Shown piece after piece: positions 46,041 through 56,400 of a stretch of 64,000 nt of DNA (its first letter is position 1; each line of letters opens with the position of its first letter). Under the pieces are notes generated by a model that was not told the origin of the DNA, did not search any database, and worked only from the letters and a program-made list of their open reading frames with translations. Source of the DNA: Levilactobacillus wangkuiensis (GTDB lineage: Bacteria > Bacillota > Bacilli > Lactobacillales > Lactobacillaceae); contig NZ_BOLM01000005.1 in NCBI RefSeq assembly GCF_016861605.1, forward strand, positions 1-64,000, in the 5' to 3' direction. A program made the position numbers and the translations under genes.

Positions 46041-46106
46041 TTGACAAAGACACAATGTACAGTTAGGCTGTATATAGTTGAGCTGTATAAAGTTCGACTT
46101 TACATA
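46041..46106 (+). promoter_or_regulatory. Promoter region with three direct repeats before padR
   Basis: A -35-like TTGACA lies at 46041-46046. Then come three tandem 15-bp repeats: AGTTAGGCTGTATAT (46061-46075), AGTTGAGCTGTATAA (46076-46090) and AGTTCGACTTTACAT (46091-46105). They overlap the likely transcription start and are the probable operator of the PadR protein. Confidence 0.65.
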
Positions 46107-46132
46107 TTGCAGATCAGGTCAGGAGAAGGAAA

Positions 46133-46444
46133 ATGGCACGAGATAAAAATTTGCCGCTGACTGAGACGACGTATTACATCCTGTTGGCGCTCACCCAGCC
46201 ACTTCACGGCTATGGGGCCATTCAGGAGATTGAACGGCTTAGTCAGGGAACTGTCAAGATTGCGGCGGGAACGATGTACGGGGCAACGGAGAATCTGTTG
46301 AAATTGAAGTGGATCAAAGAGGTCCCGAGTAATGACAAACGCCGTCGCGTGTATCGCATCACTGCGGCTGGACAAGCAATCTTACAGTTGGAAACACAAC
46401 GATTACGGGGCTTGGGGAAGCTTGCCGAGAAGTTTGGGTATTAG
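46133..46444 (+). CDS. PadR family transcriptional regulator
   Basis: A 103-residue winged-helix protein. It reads LPLTETTYYILLALTQPLHGYGAIQEIERLSQGTVKIAAGTMYGATENLLKLKWIKEV, the PadR DNA-binding domain, with a short C-terminal dimer helix. It probably represses its own operon through the triple repeat upstream. It is 13 bp before the DUF2812 gene, a pair widespread in Bacillota. Confidence 0.92.
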   Translation: MARDKNLPLTETTYYILLALTQPLHGYGAIQEIERLSQGTVKIAAGTMYGATENLLKLKWIKEVPSNDKRRRVYRITAAGQAILQLETQRLRGLGKLAEKFGY

Positions 46445-46457
46445 GGAGGAACGGGAC

Positions 46458-47075
46458 ATGAAAAAATTTCACGTATTTTTAGATCTTAACGACGAGGAAG
46501 ACTGGATCAACGCCATTCAGGAACGCGGCTACCGCTTGGATTGGGTGAATCCCTACCTGCACTGTTATGCGTTTCAGAAACTGGCTAACACTGATCAGTT
46601 CAGCCCCTATACGCGATTAGATTTTCGGGATAGGGGGATGAACCGGCGTCATTACCAGGACTATCGTCAACTCTTTAGCGATAGCGGTTGGCGACTCATT
46701 GCTGGGAGTCGGCATGGTGGTATCCAATATTTCCAACAGCGGACGGTGGCGTCAGACCGTGATATCTTTTCGGACGAGCGGTCCAGGGGTAGGAGTCGCC
46801 GACGGTTCGCCCGCTTCAGTTTGTATTATGCTGTTTTTCTGTTGAGTTACGTTTTCTTCTATTGGCAGACCACGGATAATCTTAATTTCTTCGATATCAA
46901 AAGCTGGTATCTCACACCGGGACTGTGGCAAATGCCGAGTGAGCTGTTCTGGAAAGCCATTGTCTTTGAGACACCGTTTGCTTTAATGCGCGTGGGGGTG
47001 TTTTACGTCTTCCTGATTGTCGGTCTCTATAACCTGGGCCGGGCGATTCACAGTGGTTATCGCTGGCAGGGGTGA
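46458..47075 (+). CDS. DUF2812 domain-containing membrane protein
   Basis: A 205-residue protein. The start ATG follows GGGAGGA and gives MKKFHVFLDLNDEEDWINAI. An N-terminal soluble DUF2812 domain (~1-115) with YQDYRQLFSDSGWRLIAGSRHGGIQYFQ is followed by two hydrophobic segments (~120-140 and ~175-195). The function is unknown. Its constant partner is a PadR regulator, so it may belong to a stress- or compound-sensing unit. Confidence 0.85.
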   Translation: MKKFHVFLDLNDEEDWINAIQERGYRLDWVNPYLHCYAFQKLANTDQFSPYTRLDFRDRGMNRRHYQDYRQLFSDSGWRLIAGSRHGGIQYFQQRTVASDRDIFSDERSRGRSRRRFARFSLYYAVFLLSYVFFYWQTTDNLNFFDIKSWYLTPGLWQMPSELFWKAIVFETPFALMRVGVFYVFLIVGLYNLGRAIHSGYRWQG

Positions 47076-47368
47076 TTCGGGATACATGGGTCAGCTAAAA
47101 TGAGAATTAAGGAATGTTTTTCTTACTGAGATGGTAAATGATTCAATCAAGTTTATGTATGGTTACCTGAATAACTGAGATATTGAATTGTCAGGAGTAC
47201 AGGCAATATTTTGGGCTTGAGTTGTTTGCTATTGGCTAGAAACGCAAACTATAAAAATAGAGGAAGTAACAGAACATGGATACCATGTACATCTTGACGG
47301 GATGCAGGGGTGCATAGCTATTGGGAAGCGCCAGTCACTAAGCTAATTGCTAGTTAAAATACTATGTG
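47076..47368. other. AT-rich intergenic stretch with nothing recognised
   Basis: No reading frame with a ribosome site and no repeat copy. It is the right edge of the second accessory block. Confidence 0.4.
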
Positions 47369-47550
47369 AGTGACTAGAGGTGGGCCAAGTTGGCCAGCTG
47401 TGTCGGTGTTGTTGGCTGGGGTCCTTTCCCAGCCTAGAACACGGGACGACCTTTGAGACCGTCCTTTGGCTCAAAGTCGAGGTGAAAGCCCGCTTCTCAG
47501 GCTGGAACCGATCCCATAGCAGGCCGACTTGAGCCCACCGCCGGGAACGG
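47369..47550 (+). repeat. Structured intergenic repeat, subtype 1 (upstream of trmK)
   Basis: The closing arms are GGTGGGC/GCCCACC (47379-47385 with 47533-47539), AAGTTGG/CCGACTT with one G-T pair (47387-47393 with 47524-47530), and GCTGTG/CATAGC. Hairpin A is GGCTGGG/CCCAGCC, hairpin B is CTTTGAG/CTCAAAG, and hairpin C has the conserved CCGCTTCTCAGG loop. It ends GCCGGGAACG. Confidence 0.87.
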
Positions 47551-47674
47551 TAAGTCACATTAGTTTTAACCAGCAATTCTGGCTATTCAATTGCCGGTTG
47601 GTAGCTTATACTTAAGTATGAATTTACGGGGTTACCAATCACGGCGGCCCCGTCACAGAAAGGAAGATTACCCC

Positions 47675-48382
47675 ATGGATGCAGACCATCTCTCACAACG
47701 CCTGGCCACAGTTGCCAGCTATGTCCCACAGGGCGCGCGCCTCGCCGATATCGGCACCGACCACGCCTATTTACCAGTTAACCTGGCCAAACGGGGCGTC
47801 ATCACCAGCGGAGTTGCCGGTGAAGTTGTGCCTGGCCCCTTTAAGAACGCTGAACACGAAATTCACAAGGAAAACCTGAGCGAGCAAATCACGGCGCGCT
47901 TGGCCAATGGACTTCAGGCCATCGAACCCACCGACCACATTGATACGGTGGCGATTGCCGGGATGGGCGGCACGTTGATCACCCAGATTTTGACGCAGGA
48001 CTTCGACCGTTTGGCTGGGGTGCAACGCCTGATCTTACAGCCCAACGTGGGCGAGTCTAACGTCCGCCAATTTTTGATGACCCACGGCTTTCAACTGGTC
48101 ACCGAGAATCTGGTCAGTGAGGACGGGCACGACTACGAAATCCTAGTTGCCGACCGGCAGGAAAATCCAACCCAGTATGGTGAAGAAGACCTGCACTTTG
48201 GGCCATATTTGTTAGCCGACCACAGTCCCGTCTTCGTGGCGAAATGGCAACGCGAGCTTGCTCGGACCGAAGCCGTCTTGCAACAGGTCGAGTCCGCCAA
48301 CGAGGTGCCCGCAGAAAAGGTGGCATCCCTGAAAGCTAAAATCAGTGAAATCAAGGAGGTCTTGCAACGTGTTGGTGCGTGA
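47675..48382 (+). CDS. trmK: tRNA (adenine(22)-N(1))-methyltransferase
   Basis: A 235-residue SAM-dependent enzyme that methylates A22 in the D-loop of tRNAs. ATG 47675 follows GAAAGGAAG. It has the SAM motif LADIGTDHAYLPVNLAKRG near 22-40, the conserved VAIAGMGGTLITQIL, and LILQPNVGESNVRQFLMTHGF. Its usual place is right after rpoD; here 6.4 kb of accessory DNA lies between. Its 3' end overlaps the next gene by 14 bp. Confidence 0.95.
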   Translation: MDADHLSQRLATVASYVPQGARLADIGTDHAYLPVNLAKRGVITSGVAGEVVPGPFKNAEHEIHKENLSEQITARLANGLQAIEPTDHIDTVAIAGMGGTLITQILTQDFDRLAGVQRLILQPNVGESNVRQFLMTHGFQLVTENLVSEDGHDYEILVADRQENPTQYGEEDLHFGPYLLADHSPVFVAKWQRELARTEAVLQQVESANEVPAEKVASLKAKISEIKEVLQRVGA

Positions 48383-49175
48383 GTTAGTCGAACGATTTGA
48401 ACAATTTGCTCCCAAGACATGGGCAGAGCCGGGTGATCCAATCGGCCTACAACTGGGAAACCTGGATGCGCCGGTCCATAAGGTGCTGGTCACGTTGGAC
48501 GTGCGGCCCGAGGTCGTCGATGAGGCGATTCGCCAGGGTGCAGACTTTATCTTTGCCCATCACCCCATGATGTTTCATCCGGCCAAGAACCTGGACCTGA
48601 GCGTGCCCCAAAACCAGATGTACGCCACGCTATTGAAGCACGACATCACGGTGTACGGCGCCCATACCAATTTGGACAGCGCGCCCGGTGGCATGAATGA
48701 CTGGTTGGCGACGGCCCTGAAGCTACAGGATACCACCGGATTGGTACCCAGCAATGGCAGCACTGCCACGCCAGATATCATGATGGGGCGTATCGGCGAC
48801 CTGGCTCAGGCCATGACGGTCGTCGAGTTCGCCCAGTATTGTAAAGAAGTCTTTCACGTCGGTGGCCTGCGGGTCATCAGCCGCACACCGGATGCCCCGG
48901 TCAAACGGGTCGCCGTTTTGGGCGGTTCTGGTGGGCCGTTCTATCAAGCGGCGTTGGCCAAGGGCGCCGATGCCTACGTGACCGGCGACATTTCGTATCA
49001 TCCCGGCCATGACATGCTGGCAGTGGGGCTAAACGTCATCGACCCCGGCCACCACATCGAAAGCATCTGCAAGCCCCATCTGACCCAACTTTTCCAGGAG
49101 TGGGCGGCAGAGAATAACTGGCCGATCACGGTCCAGGCCTCCATGTTAAATACTGACCCGTTTACTTTTCTTTAG
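48369..49175 (+). CDS. Nif3-like dinuclear metal centre hexameric protein
   Basis: A 268-residue protein. GTG 48369 is 9 nt after AAGGAGG and gives MLVRELVERFEQFAPKTWAEPGD. Metal ligands are visible in FAHHPMMF, AHTNLDSAPGG and the C-terminal DPGHHIES. The family (YqfO) forms a toroidal hexamer with two metals per subunit; its exact role is unsettled, and GTP cyclohydrolase-like activity has been proposed. It is the constant partner of trmK. Confidence 0.93.
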   Translation: MLVRELVERFEQFAPKTWAEPGDPIGLQLGNLDAPVHKVLVTLDVRPEVVDEAIRQGADFIFAHHPMMFHPAKNLDLSVPQNQMYATLLKHDITVYGAHTNLDSAPGGMNDWLATALKLQDTTGLVPSNGSTATPDIMMGRIGDLAQAMTVVEFAQYCKEVFHVGGLRVISRTPDAPVKRVAVLGGSGGPFYQAALAKGADAYVTGDISYHPGHDMLAVGLNVIDPGHHIESICKPHLTQLFQEWAAENNWPITVQASMLNTDPFTFL

Positions 49176-49231
49176 GTAAGAAAACGCGTACACTGAAATG
49201 GTAAGTTAACTTAATTGAGGAGTGATTTATT

Positions 49232-50473
49232 TTGGCAAAGTATGAAAATTTGATTCCCCGGTTTCTGAAATACGTGAAGATTAACACCCGGTCCACGCCC
49301 AACGCAACGACCGTTCCGTCCAACGAACGGTTGACGAAATTCGCTGAAGGCCTGGTGGAGGACTTGAAGGCCATTGGCTTAAGCAATGTGCACATCAACG
49401 CGCAATCCAGTTACGTTTACGCCACCTTACCCGCGAACACGGACAAGCAGGTGAAAAAACTTGGGTTCATTTCCCACTTTGACACAGCGGACTTCAACAG
49501 TGTTGACATCAACCCCCAGTTCGTTGAAAACTACGATGGCCACTCCGTCATCAAGTTGGACGACGCGGGCAAGTACACGTTGGATCCAGCCGTCTTCCCT
49601 AATTTGAAAAACTACCAGGGTGACACGCTGATCACCACGGACGGCAGTACCTTGTTGGGTGCCGACGACAAGTCCGGGGTGGCTGAAATCATGGCTTCCG
49701 CCGAATACCTGTTGGCTCACCCAGAAATCAAGCACGGTGAAATTGAAATTGGCTTGGGACCCGATGAAGAAATCGGGACCGGGGCCGACCACTTTGACGT
49801 CAAGGACTTCGGTGCCGACATCGCCTACACGGTCGATGGGGGCCCATTAGGCCAATTGGAATACGAAACCTTTAACGCCGCCGATGCCCAGGTCGAAATC
49901 ACGGGGACCAACGTGCACCCGGCCGAAGCTAAAGGGGTCATGGTCAACGCCTCACAAGTTGCCATGGACTTCCACGCGATGCTGCCAGAACACGACCGGC
50001 CAGAAAACACGGAAGGGCGTGAAGGCTTCTTCCACCTCTACAGCATGGAAGGGACCGTTGATTCCGCCCACCTGAGCTACATCATCCGAGACCACGACCG
50101 TCAGATCTTTGAAGACCGCAAGAAGTTGTTCCAAGGGGTCGCTGACCAGTTGAACAAGGCTTACGGTTCCGACCGCGTAGCCGTGACCATCAAGGACCAG
50201 TACTACAACATGCGCGAAGTCATCGAGAAGGACATGACCGTCGTTGACCTGGCTAAGCAAGCCTTAGAAGAATTGGACATCAAGCCACTGATCTTCCCTG
50301 TTCGTGGGGGGACTGATGGCTCCAAGATCTCGTTCATGGGACTGCCAACGCCTAACCTGTTTGCCGGTGGGGAAAACATGCACGGCCGGTTCGAATACGT
50401 TTCCGAACAGACCATGGAAAAGGCAACCGACGTGATTATCAAGATTGCCCAACTCGCCGAAGCACAGGCATAA
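49232..50473 (+). CDS. pepT: Peptidase T (tripeptide aminopeptidase)
   Basis: A 413-residue M20 zinc peptidase that removes the N-terminal residue of tripeptides in the cytosol. It starts with TTG 49232 after TGAGGAGTG. The metal and catalytic residues are visible in [39 protein letters not shown] and the C-terminal [24 protein letters not shown] segment. It serves peptide utilisation typical of lactic acid bacteria. It stands alone. Confidence 0.96.
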   Translation: MAKYENLIPRFLKYVKINTRSTPNATTVPSNERLTKFAEGLVEDLKAIGLSNVHINAQSSYVYATLPANTDKQVKKLGFISHFDTADFNSVDINPQFVENYDGHSVIKLDDAGKYTLDPAVFPNLKNYQGDTLITTDGSTLLGADDKSGVAEIMASAEYLLAHPEIKHGEIEIGLGPDEEIGTGADHFDVKDFGADIAYTVDGGPLGQLEYETFNAADAQVEITGTNVHPAEAKGVMVNASQVAMDFHAMLPEHDRPENTEGREGFFHLYSMEGTVDSAHLSYIIRDHDRQIFEDRKKLFQGVADQLNKAYGSDRVAVTIKDQYYNMREVIEKDMTVVDLAKQALEELDIKPLIFPVRGGTDGSKISFMGLPTPNLFAGGENMHGRFEYVSEQTMEKATDVIIKIAQLAEAQA

Positions 50474-50480
50474 ATTAATT

Positions 50481-50497
50481 GGTCAAAATAGGTCAAA
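50481..50497 (+). promoter_or_regulatory. CtsR operator of clpB
   Basis: GGTCAAA-ATA-GGTCAAA, a perfect tandem heptad of the CtsR heat-shock repressor site, just upstream of the promoter TTGATT (50503-50508), 16 bp, TAGAAT (50525-50530). Confidence 0.93.
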
Positions 50498-50502
50498 TTA
50501 TT

Positions 50503-50530
50503 TTGATTTGACGCTAAAATCAGTTAGAAT
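50503..50530 (+). promoter_or_regulatory. Promoter of clpB
   Basis: TTGATT and TAGAAT with a 16-bp spacer, adjacent to the CtsR site, so repression by overlap is expected. Confidence 0.65.
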
Positions 50531-50542
50531 ATGAGTGAAAAA

Positions 50543-50574
50543 TGGAGGTTAACCTAAGGGTTGCCTCTTTTTTC
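50543..50574 (+). terminator. Terminator-like hairpin between the clpB promoter and clpB
   Basis: GAGG-TTAACC pairs with GGGTTG-CCTC and is followed by six T. It may end pepT transcripts, but its position just after the clpB promoter means clpB transcripts must pass it too. Confidence 0.75.
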
Positions 50575-50673
50575 GACCCGTGAAAAGTAGTTAGCGCGGG
50601 GAAAATAAAAAGTTTAAGTTAATGAAGACCAGTGAAATCTGATTAATGAGTAAATCCATGAGGAGGACATGCA

Positions 50674-53286
50674 ATGAATCCAGAAAAAATGACGCAAGCT
50701 TTAACCGATGCCTTAACGGAGGCCCAACGGATCGCCATGACCCGCAAACACCAACAGGTCACCGTGGCCCATCTCTTTAAATTTTTAACGCAACCCGGTG
50801 AACTCGGTCGTGAGATTTTAGCGTCGGCCGGTGTCGACATCACGGCCATGGATGCAGAATTGGACCGTGAATTAGACAGTATCAGTACCGTCTCCGGGAG
50901 TGGCGTGCAGTACGGCCAGGAATTTTCTCGCAACCTGACAGACCTGTTGCAACGTGCGGATGCCGTGAAGGATGGTTACCACGATGACTTTATGGCCGTG
51001 GACGTGGTCGTGATTGCTCTGATGCAACTCGGTGGGGAAAGCCTGACCGACTACCTGAAGAGTCAGGGTATCACGCAACAAATGGTCAAGAACGCCGTTG
51101 ATAAGATGCGTAGCGGTGAACGCGTAACGTCAAAGAACCAAGAAGACCAGTACAAGGCCTTAGAGAAGTATGGGACCGACCTGGTCAAGGCCATGCGCAG
51201 CGGCAAGATCGACCCGATCATTGGCCGGGATGAAGAAATCCTGTCCGTGATTCGGATCCTGTCACGCAAGACCAAGAACAATCCCGTTTTAATTGGGGAA
51301 GCCGGGGTCGGGAAGACGGCCATCGTGGAAGGCTTGGCCCAACGCATCGTGCGCGGGGATGTCCCCGATAATTTAAAGGACAAGACGATCTTCTCCTTGG
51401 ACATGGGGGCCCTGATTGCCGGTGCCAAATACCGGGGCGAATTTGAGGAGCGCCTGAAGGCCGTCTTGAAGGAAGTCACCAAGAGCGAAGGCCAGATCAT
51501 CATGTTCATCGATGAAATCCACAACATTGTGGGTGCCGGCAAGGCCGAGGGCAGCATGGACGCCGGTAACTTGTTGAAGCCGATGCTGGCCCGCGGTGAG
51601 CTCCATTTGATTGGGGCGACTACGCTGGATGAATATCGCCAATATTTGGAACAGGACAAGGCGTTAGCGCGGCGGTTCCAACGCGTGCTGGTCAACGAAC
51701 CCAGTGTTGAGGACACCGTCACGATTCTCCGGGGGATTCGGGAACGCTTTGAAATTCACCATGGCGTGAAGATTCACGATAACGCGTTGATCGCGGCGGC
51801 CAAGTTATCTGACCGCTACCTGACCGACCGGTTCCTACCCGACAAGGCCATTGACCTGGTCGACGAGGCCTCGGCTTCCATTCGGGTGGAAATGAATTCG
51901 GCCCCAACGGAATTGGACCAGGCCCGCCGACAAATGATGCGGATGCAGGTCGAACAGACTGCGTTGAAGCAGGAAACCGACGAGGCCTCACAACAGCGGT
52001 TGACAGAACTGACGAAAGAGTTGGCTGACACCAAGGAAAAGGTCGACAAGTTAAGTGCCCGCTGGAATCAAGAAAAGACGGCCATTCAAAGCGTGGGGGA
52101 CAAGAAGACCGCCCTCGACACGGCCAAACGCGATTTAGCCAATGCCGAATCTGCCTACGACCTGAACAAGGCCGCCGAACTCCAACACGGGACGATTCCG
52201 CGTTTGGAAAAGGAATTGGCCGACCTGGAAAAGCAGGACCAGAACCAAGACTGGCTGGTCTCCGAATCCGTCACGGAAAATGAGATTGCCGCGGTCGTGA
52301 GCCGAATGACTGGCATCCCCGTGACCAAGTTGGTCCAGGGCGAGCGGGAGAAGCTGTTGAAACTGGCCGACCGGTTACACGACCGGGTCGTGGGTCAGGA
52401 CCAAGCCGTTACTGCCGTCGCCGATGCCGTCTTGCGTTCCCGGGCCGGACTACAGGATCCAACCAAGCCGCTGGGCTCCTTCCTCTTCTTAGGCCCAACT
52501 GGTGTCGGGAAGACGGAACTGGCCAAGGCCTTAGCCGAGAACCTCTTTGATAGCGAAGACCACATGGTACGGATCGACATGTCCGAGTACATGGAAAAGG
52601 CATCCGTGTCCCGGCTGGTCGGGGCAGCCCCCGGGTACGTCGGCTACGAAGAAGGTGGCCAACTGACCGAGGCCGTGCGGCGTAACCCGTACACCATCGT
52701 GTTGTTTGATGAAGTGGAAAAGGCCCATCCAGACGTCTTTAACCTGTTGCTGCAAGTCTTAGATGACGGGCGCTTGACGGATAGTCAGGGGCGGACCGTG
52801 GACTTCAAGAACACCATTTTGATTATGACCTCTAACCTGGGGTCGGACCTGTTGCTACAGGGGACCGATGATCAGGGACACATCAGTGGGGATGCGCAGA
52901 AGCAGGTGGCCCAGTTGCTGCAAGCCCACTTCCGGCCAGAATTCTTGAACCGAATCGACGAGACCATCATGTTCACGCCACTGTCACTGGCCGACGTCCA
53001 ACAGATCGTGGTCAAATTGATCGCCCATCTGGCCACCCGGCTGCACGAACAGCAGTTGGACCTGACCATCACGCCGGCGGCTCAGACCTGGATCGCCCAG
53101 AAGGGTTACCTGCCAGCCTATGGGGCGCGGCCACTACAACGGTTCATCACCACGCACGTGGAAACGCCCTTGGCGCGGAAGCTGATTGCGGGTGAGATCC
53201 CAACGAACAGCCTGATCACCATCGATGTGGCCGACGACCAGTTGACCTTCACCCACGAGATTCAGACGGAAACCATTGGTAAATAA
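50674..53286 (+). CDS. clpB: ATP-dependent chaperone ClpB
   Basis: An 870-residue disaggregase that works with DnaK to rescue aggregated proteins. It has an N-terminal Clp repeat domain (1-150), a first AAA+ module with GEAGVGKT (~210), a coiled middle domain (~410-525), and a second AAA+ module with GPTGVGKT (~610) and [22 protein letters not shown]. The Clp C-terminal domain follows. No ClpP-binding loop is expected in ClpB. CtsR controlled. Confidence 0.97.
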   Translation: MNPEKMTQALTDALTEAQRIAMTRKHQQVTVAHLFKFLTQPGELGREILASAGVDITAMDAELDRELDSISTVSGSGVQYGQEFSRNLTDLLQRADAVKDGYHDDFMAVDVVVIALMQLGGESLTDYLKSQGITQQMVKNAVDKMRSGERVTSKNQEDQYKALEKYGTDLVKAMRSGKIDPIIGRDEEILSVIRILSRKTKNNPVLIGEAGVGKTAIVEGLAQRIVRGDVPDNLKDKTIFSLDMGALIAGAKYRGEFEERLKAVLKEVTKSEGQIIMFIDEIHNIVGAGKAEGSMDAGNLLKPMLARGELHLIGATTLDEYRQYLEQDKALARRFQRVLVNEPSVEDTVTILRGIRERFEIHHGVKIHDNALIAAAKLSDRYLTDRFLPDKAIDLVDEASASIRVEMNSAPTELDQARRQMMRMQVEQTALKQETDEASQQRLTELTKELADTKEKVDKLSARWNQEKTAIQSVGDKKTALDTAKRDLANAESAYDLNKAAELQHGTIPRLEKELADLEKQDQNQDWLVSESVTENEIAAVVSRMTGIPVTKLVQGEREKLLKLADRLHDRVVGQDQAVTAVADAVLRSRAGLQDPTKPLGSFLFLGPTGVGKTELAKALAENLFDSEDHMVRIDMSEYMEKASVSRLVGAAPGYVGYEEGGQLTEAVRRNPYTIVLFDEVEKAHPDVFNLLLQVLDDGRLTDSQGRTVDFKNTILIMTSNLGSDLLLQGTDDQGHISGDAQKQVAQLLQAHFRPEFLNRIDETIMFTPLSLADVQQIVVKLIAHLATRLHEQQLDLTITPAAQTWIAQKGYLPAYGARPLQRFITTHVETPLARKLIAGEIPTNSLITIDVADDQLTFTHEIQTETIGK

Positions 53287-53387
53287 GCATTTTAAGGGAT
53301 TTGACCGTCCATGGCCGGGTCCCTTTTTGACTGGATTTTGCCAGCCACGAACAAATGTTCGTCATCCGCGATTTACCGCATTTTTTC

Positions 53388-53396
53388 TGGTATAAT
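53388..53396 (+). promoter_or_regulatory. Extended -10 promoter of dnaE
   Basis: TGGTATAAT, extended -10 with a perfect hexamer, 37 bp before the dnaE start. Confidence 0.65.
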
Positions 53397-53432
53397 AGCG
53401 ATAACGAAACGATAGAGAAAGGAGTACCGGGG

Positions 53433-56400
53433 ATGTTTGTACCGTTACAAGTCTTAAGCACCTACAGTTTATTACAGAGCACGAACCGCATCGACGCACT
53501 GGTCCAAACGGCCAAGGACCGGGGCTACTCGGCCTTAGCCCTCACCGACCACAACGTCATGTACGGGGTCGTGGCCTTTTACAATGCCTGTCAACAAGCG
53601 GGAATCAAACCGCTGTTAGGCCTCACGTTAAGCGCCCAGGGCATCAGTGACGCCCCCCAGGCCCACGACTGGGTCCTGATCGCCCAGGACTTTACCGGTT
53701 ATCAGCAGTTGATGCAGCTTTCCACGGCCTACCAGGTCGCAGAAGGTCCGGTCGACCTGACCCAACAGTCCGCCAACCTGAGTCATTTGGACCTGATTGC
53801 GCCCCTAGATAGTGAGATCCATCAGCTCCTAGCCGTGGGTGATGTGACGGCCGCCGAACGCGTCGTGCACCAGCTACAGGGCCTAGATCCCCACTTGTCT
53901 TTAGGGATTAGCCCAGAAATACCGACGGCGACGCGCGAGACCTTAACCACGTTGGCACAAACGACGCAGGTCCCCCTGGTGGCGTTAGCGCCGGTCGAGT
54001 ATTTGGACCGCGACGACCATTTTGCCGTGACCGTCTTACGAGCCATTGGGGCCGGGGCGACGTTAACGGACCCGACCGCCGAGCAAGAGACGCTAGGGAC
54101 CCACTGGTTACGCCCAGCCGCCGAGGAGACCGCGCGGTTTGAAGCCGCCGGTCTAGGGGATGCGGTGGCCGCGACGGGGGAGCTCGCCGCCCAAACGGCC
54201 GTGACCCTGAAGTTCCAGCAGCCACAATTGCCCCAATTTCCCACGCCTGATCAGCAGGCCTCCCAGGATTACCTGCGTGAGCTCTGCCAAACGGGGCTTA
54301 AACGCCGTCTAGCTCAGAATGCCATTACGGATAGCCAGCCTTACCAGGAGCGCTTAGAACGCGAATTAGGGGTCATTCACCGGATGGGCTTTGACGACTA
54401 CTTCCTGATTGTCTGGGACGTGATGAACTACGCGCACCAGGCCCACATTCAGACCGGACCGGGGCGGGGATCGGCGGCCGGTTCACTCGTGGCCTACGTT
54501 TTAGCCATCACCGAGGTCGACCCGTTGGCCTATGACCTGTTATTCGAACGATTCTTAAACGAGGAACGGGCCCAGATGCCCGATATCGACCTGGATATCC
54601 CGGATAACCGCCGGGAACAGGTCTTGCAGTACGTGCATGACAAATACGGCCATACCCGCGTCGCACAGATCATTACCTTTGGGACGCTAGCGACCAAGGC
54701 CGCGTTACGGGACGTGGGCCGGGTGCTGGGGATGCCGCCGTATACCATGAGCGACTGGAGCGCGGCCATTCCGCCACAGTTGCACATCACGCTAAAGGAA
54801 GCCTATGACCAGTCGCAAAAGCTGCGCAACCTGGTGGCCGACAGCGAGAAGAACCGCCTATTGTTTGAGACGGCCCAAAAACTCGAGGGCCTGCCCCGCC
54901 ACTACTCGACCCATGCGGCCGGCATCGTGTTGAGCCAGGGACCGTTGACGGACCTGGTGCCACTGCAGCCGGGGAGCGAAGACCTCCTGATGACCCAGTA
55001 CCCCAAGGATACGGTCGAGGCGGTCGGCCTGTTAAAAATGGATTTCCTGGGACTGCGAAATCTGAGCATTCTTGCCAATACGTTAGCCTTAGTCAAGAAG
55101 CAAACGGGCCGTGCGCTCGACCTGAATCAAATCGATTTAAACGACGCCGCAACGTTAGCATTGTTTGCCCAGGGCGAGACCAACGGCGTCTTTCAATTTG
55201 AATCATCCGGCATCAAGCGGGTCCTGCGCCAACTCAAACCCAACAGTTTCGAACTGGTCGCCGCGGTCAACGCCCTGTACCGGCCGGGACCCATGGAAAA
55301 CATCGATACCTTCATCCGCCGAAAGGATGGCAAGGAACAGGTGACCTATGCGGCACCAGTCCTAAAGCCCATCCTGGGACCGACCTATGGCGTGTTAGTG
55401 TACCAGGAACAGGTCATGCAGGTCGCGTCTGCCATGGGGGGCTTTTCACTCGGAGAAGCCGATCTGCTCCGGCGGGCCATGAGTAAGAAGAAAAAGCAGA
55501 CCATGGACGCTATGCAGAAGAAATTTGTGAGTGGCGCGCAACAGTTGGGCTATGCCCCAGCAATCGCTGAACAGGTCTTTGCCTACATGGACCGCTTCGC
55601 TAACTACGGGTTCAACCGCTCCCATGCGGTGGCCTATAGCAAATTGGCCTTTCAACTGGCCTACCTGAAGGCCCACTATCCCGGACCATTCTACGCGGCC
55701 TTGATGAACTCGGTGATCAACGTGCCGGTCAAGACCAAGGCCTATTTGACCGAGGCCAAGCGCCACGGGGTGACCGTGCTCCCACCGGACATCAACGACT
55801 CGACAGCTTACTTCAACTTGCAGGGGGATGCGGTCATCTTCGGGTTGAGTAGCATCAAGGGGGTCCGCCGCGACTTCTTACGGGAGGTCTTAGCCGACCG
55901 CCACGAAAACGGACCCTTCAAGGACCTCCACCAATTCTTACAACGGATCGATGCCAAGTACCGTAAGACGGACTTGTTAAACGCGTTGGTCTACGCCGGG
56001 GCCTTCGACCATTTCGGTCATAACCGCGCAGAACTCCTGGCTGCCTTGCCAGAATTCATCAGTACCGTGGAACTCTCTGGCGATAACGTCGAACTGTTTG
56101 CGGCGTTGGCACCGAAGATCAAACCGGTGCCGGACCTCGACTTGATGACCAAGCTCACCAATGAGGAAGCCGTCTTGGGGGCGTATCTCTCGGGACACCC
56201 GGTCGCTCAGTACCAGGCGCTCGCTAAACAACTCCACGCGACGACCATCAGTGACCTGACCGTGAATGCGCGCGTCGTCACGATCCTCTATGTGACCAAG
56301 ATTCGAACGATTCGCACCAAACGCGGCGAACCGATGGCCTTCGTGACCGGGAGTGACGAGACGGCCGACGTAAGCGTCACCATCTTTCCCAATCAGTTCC

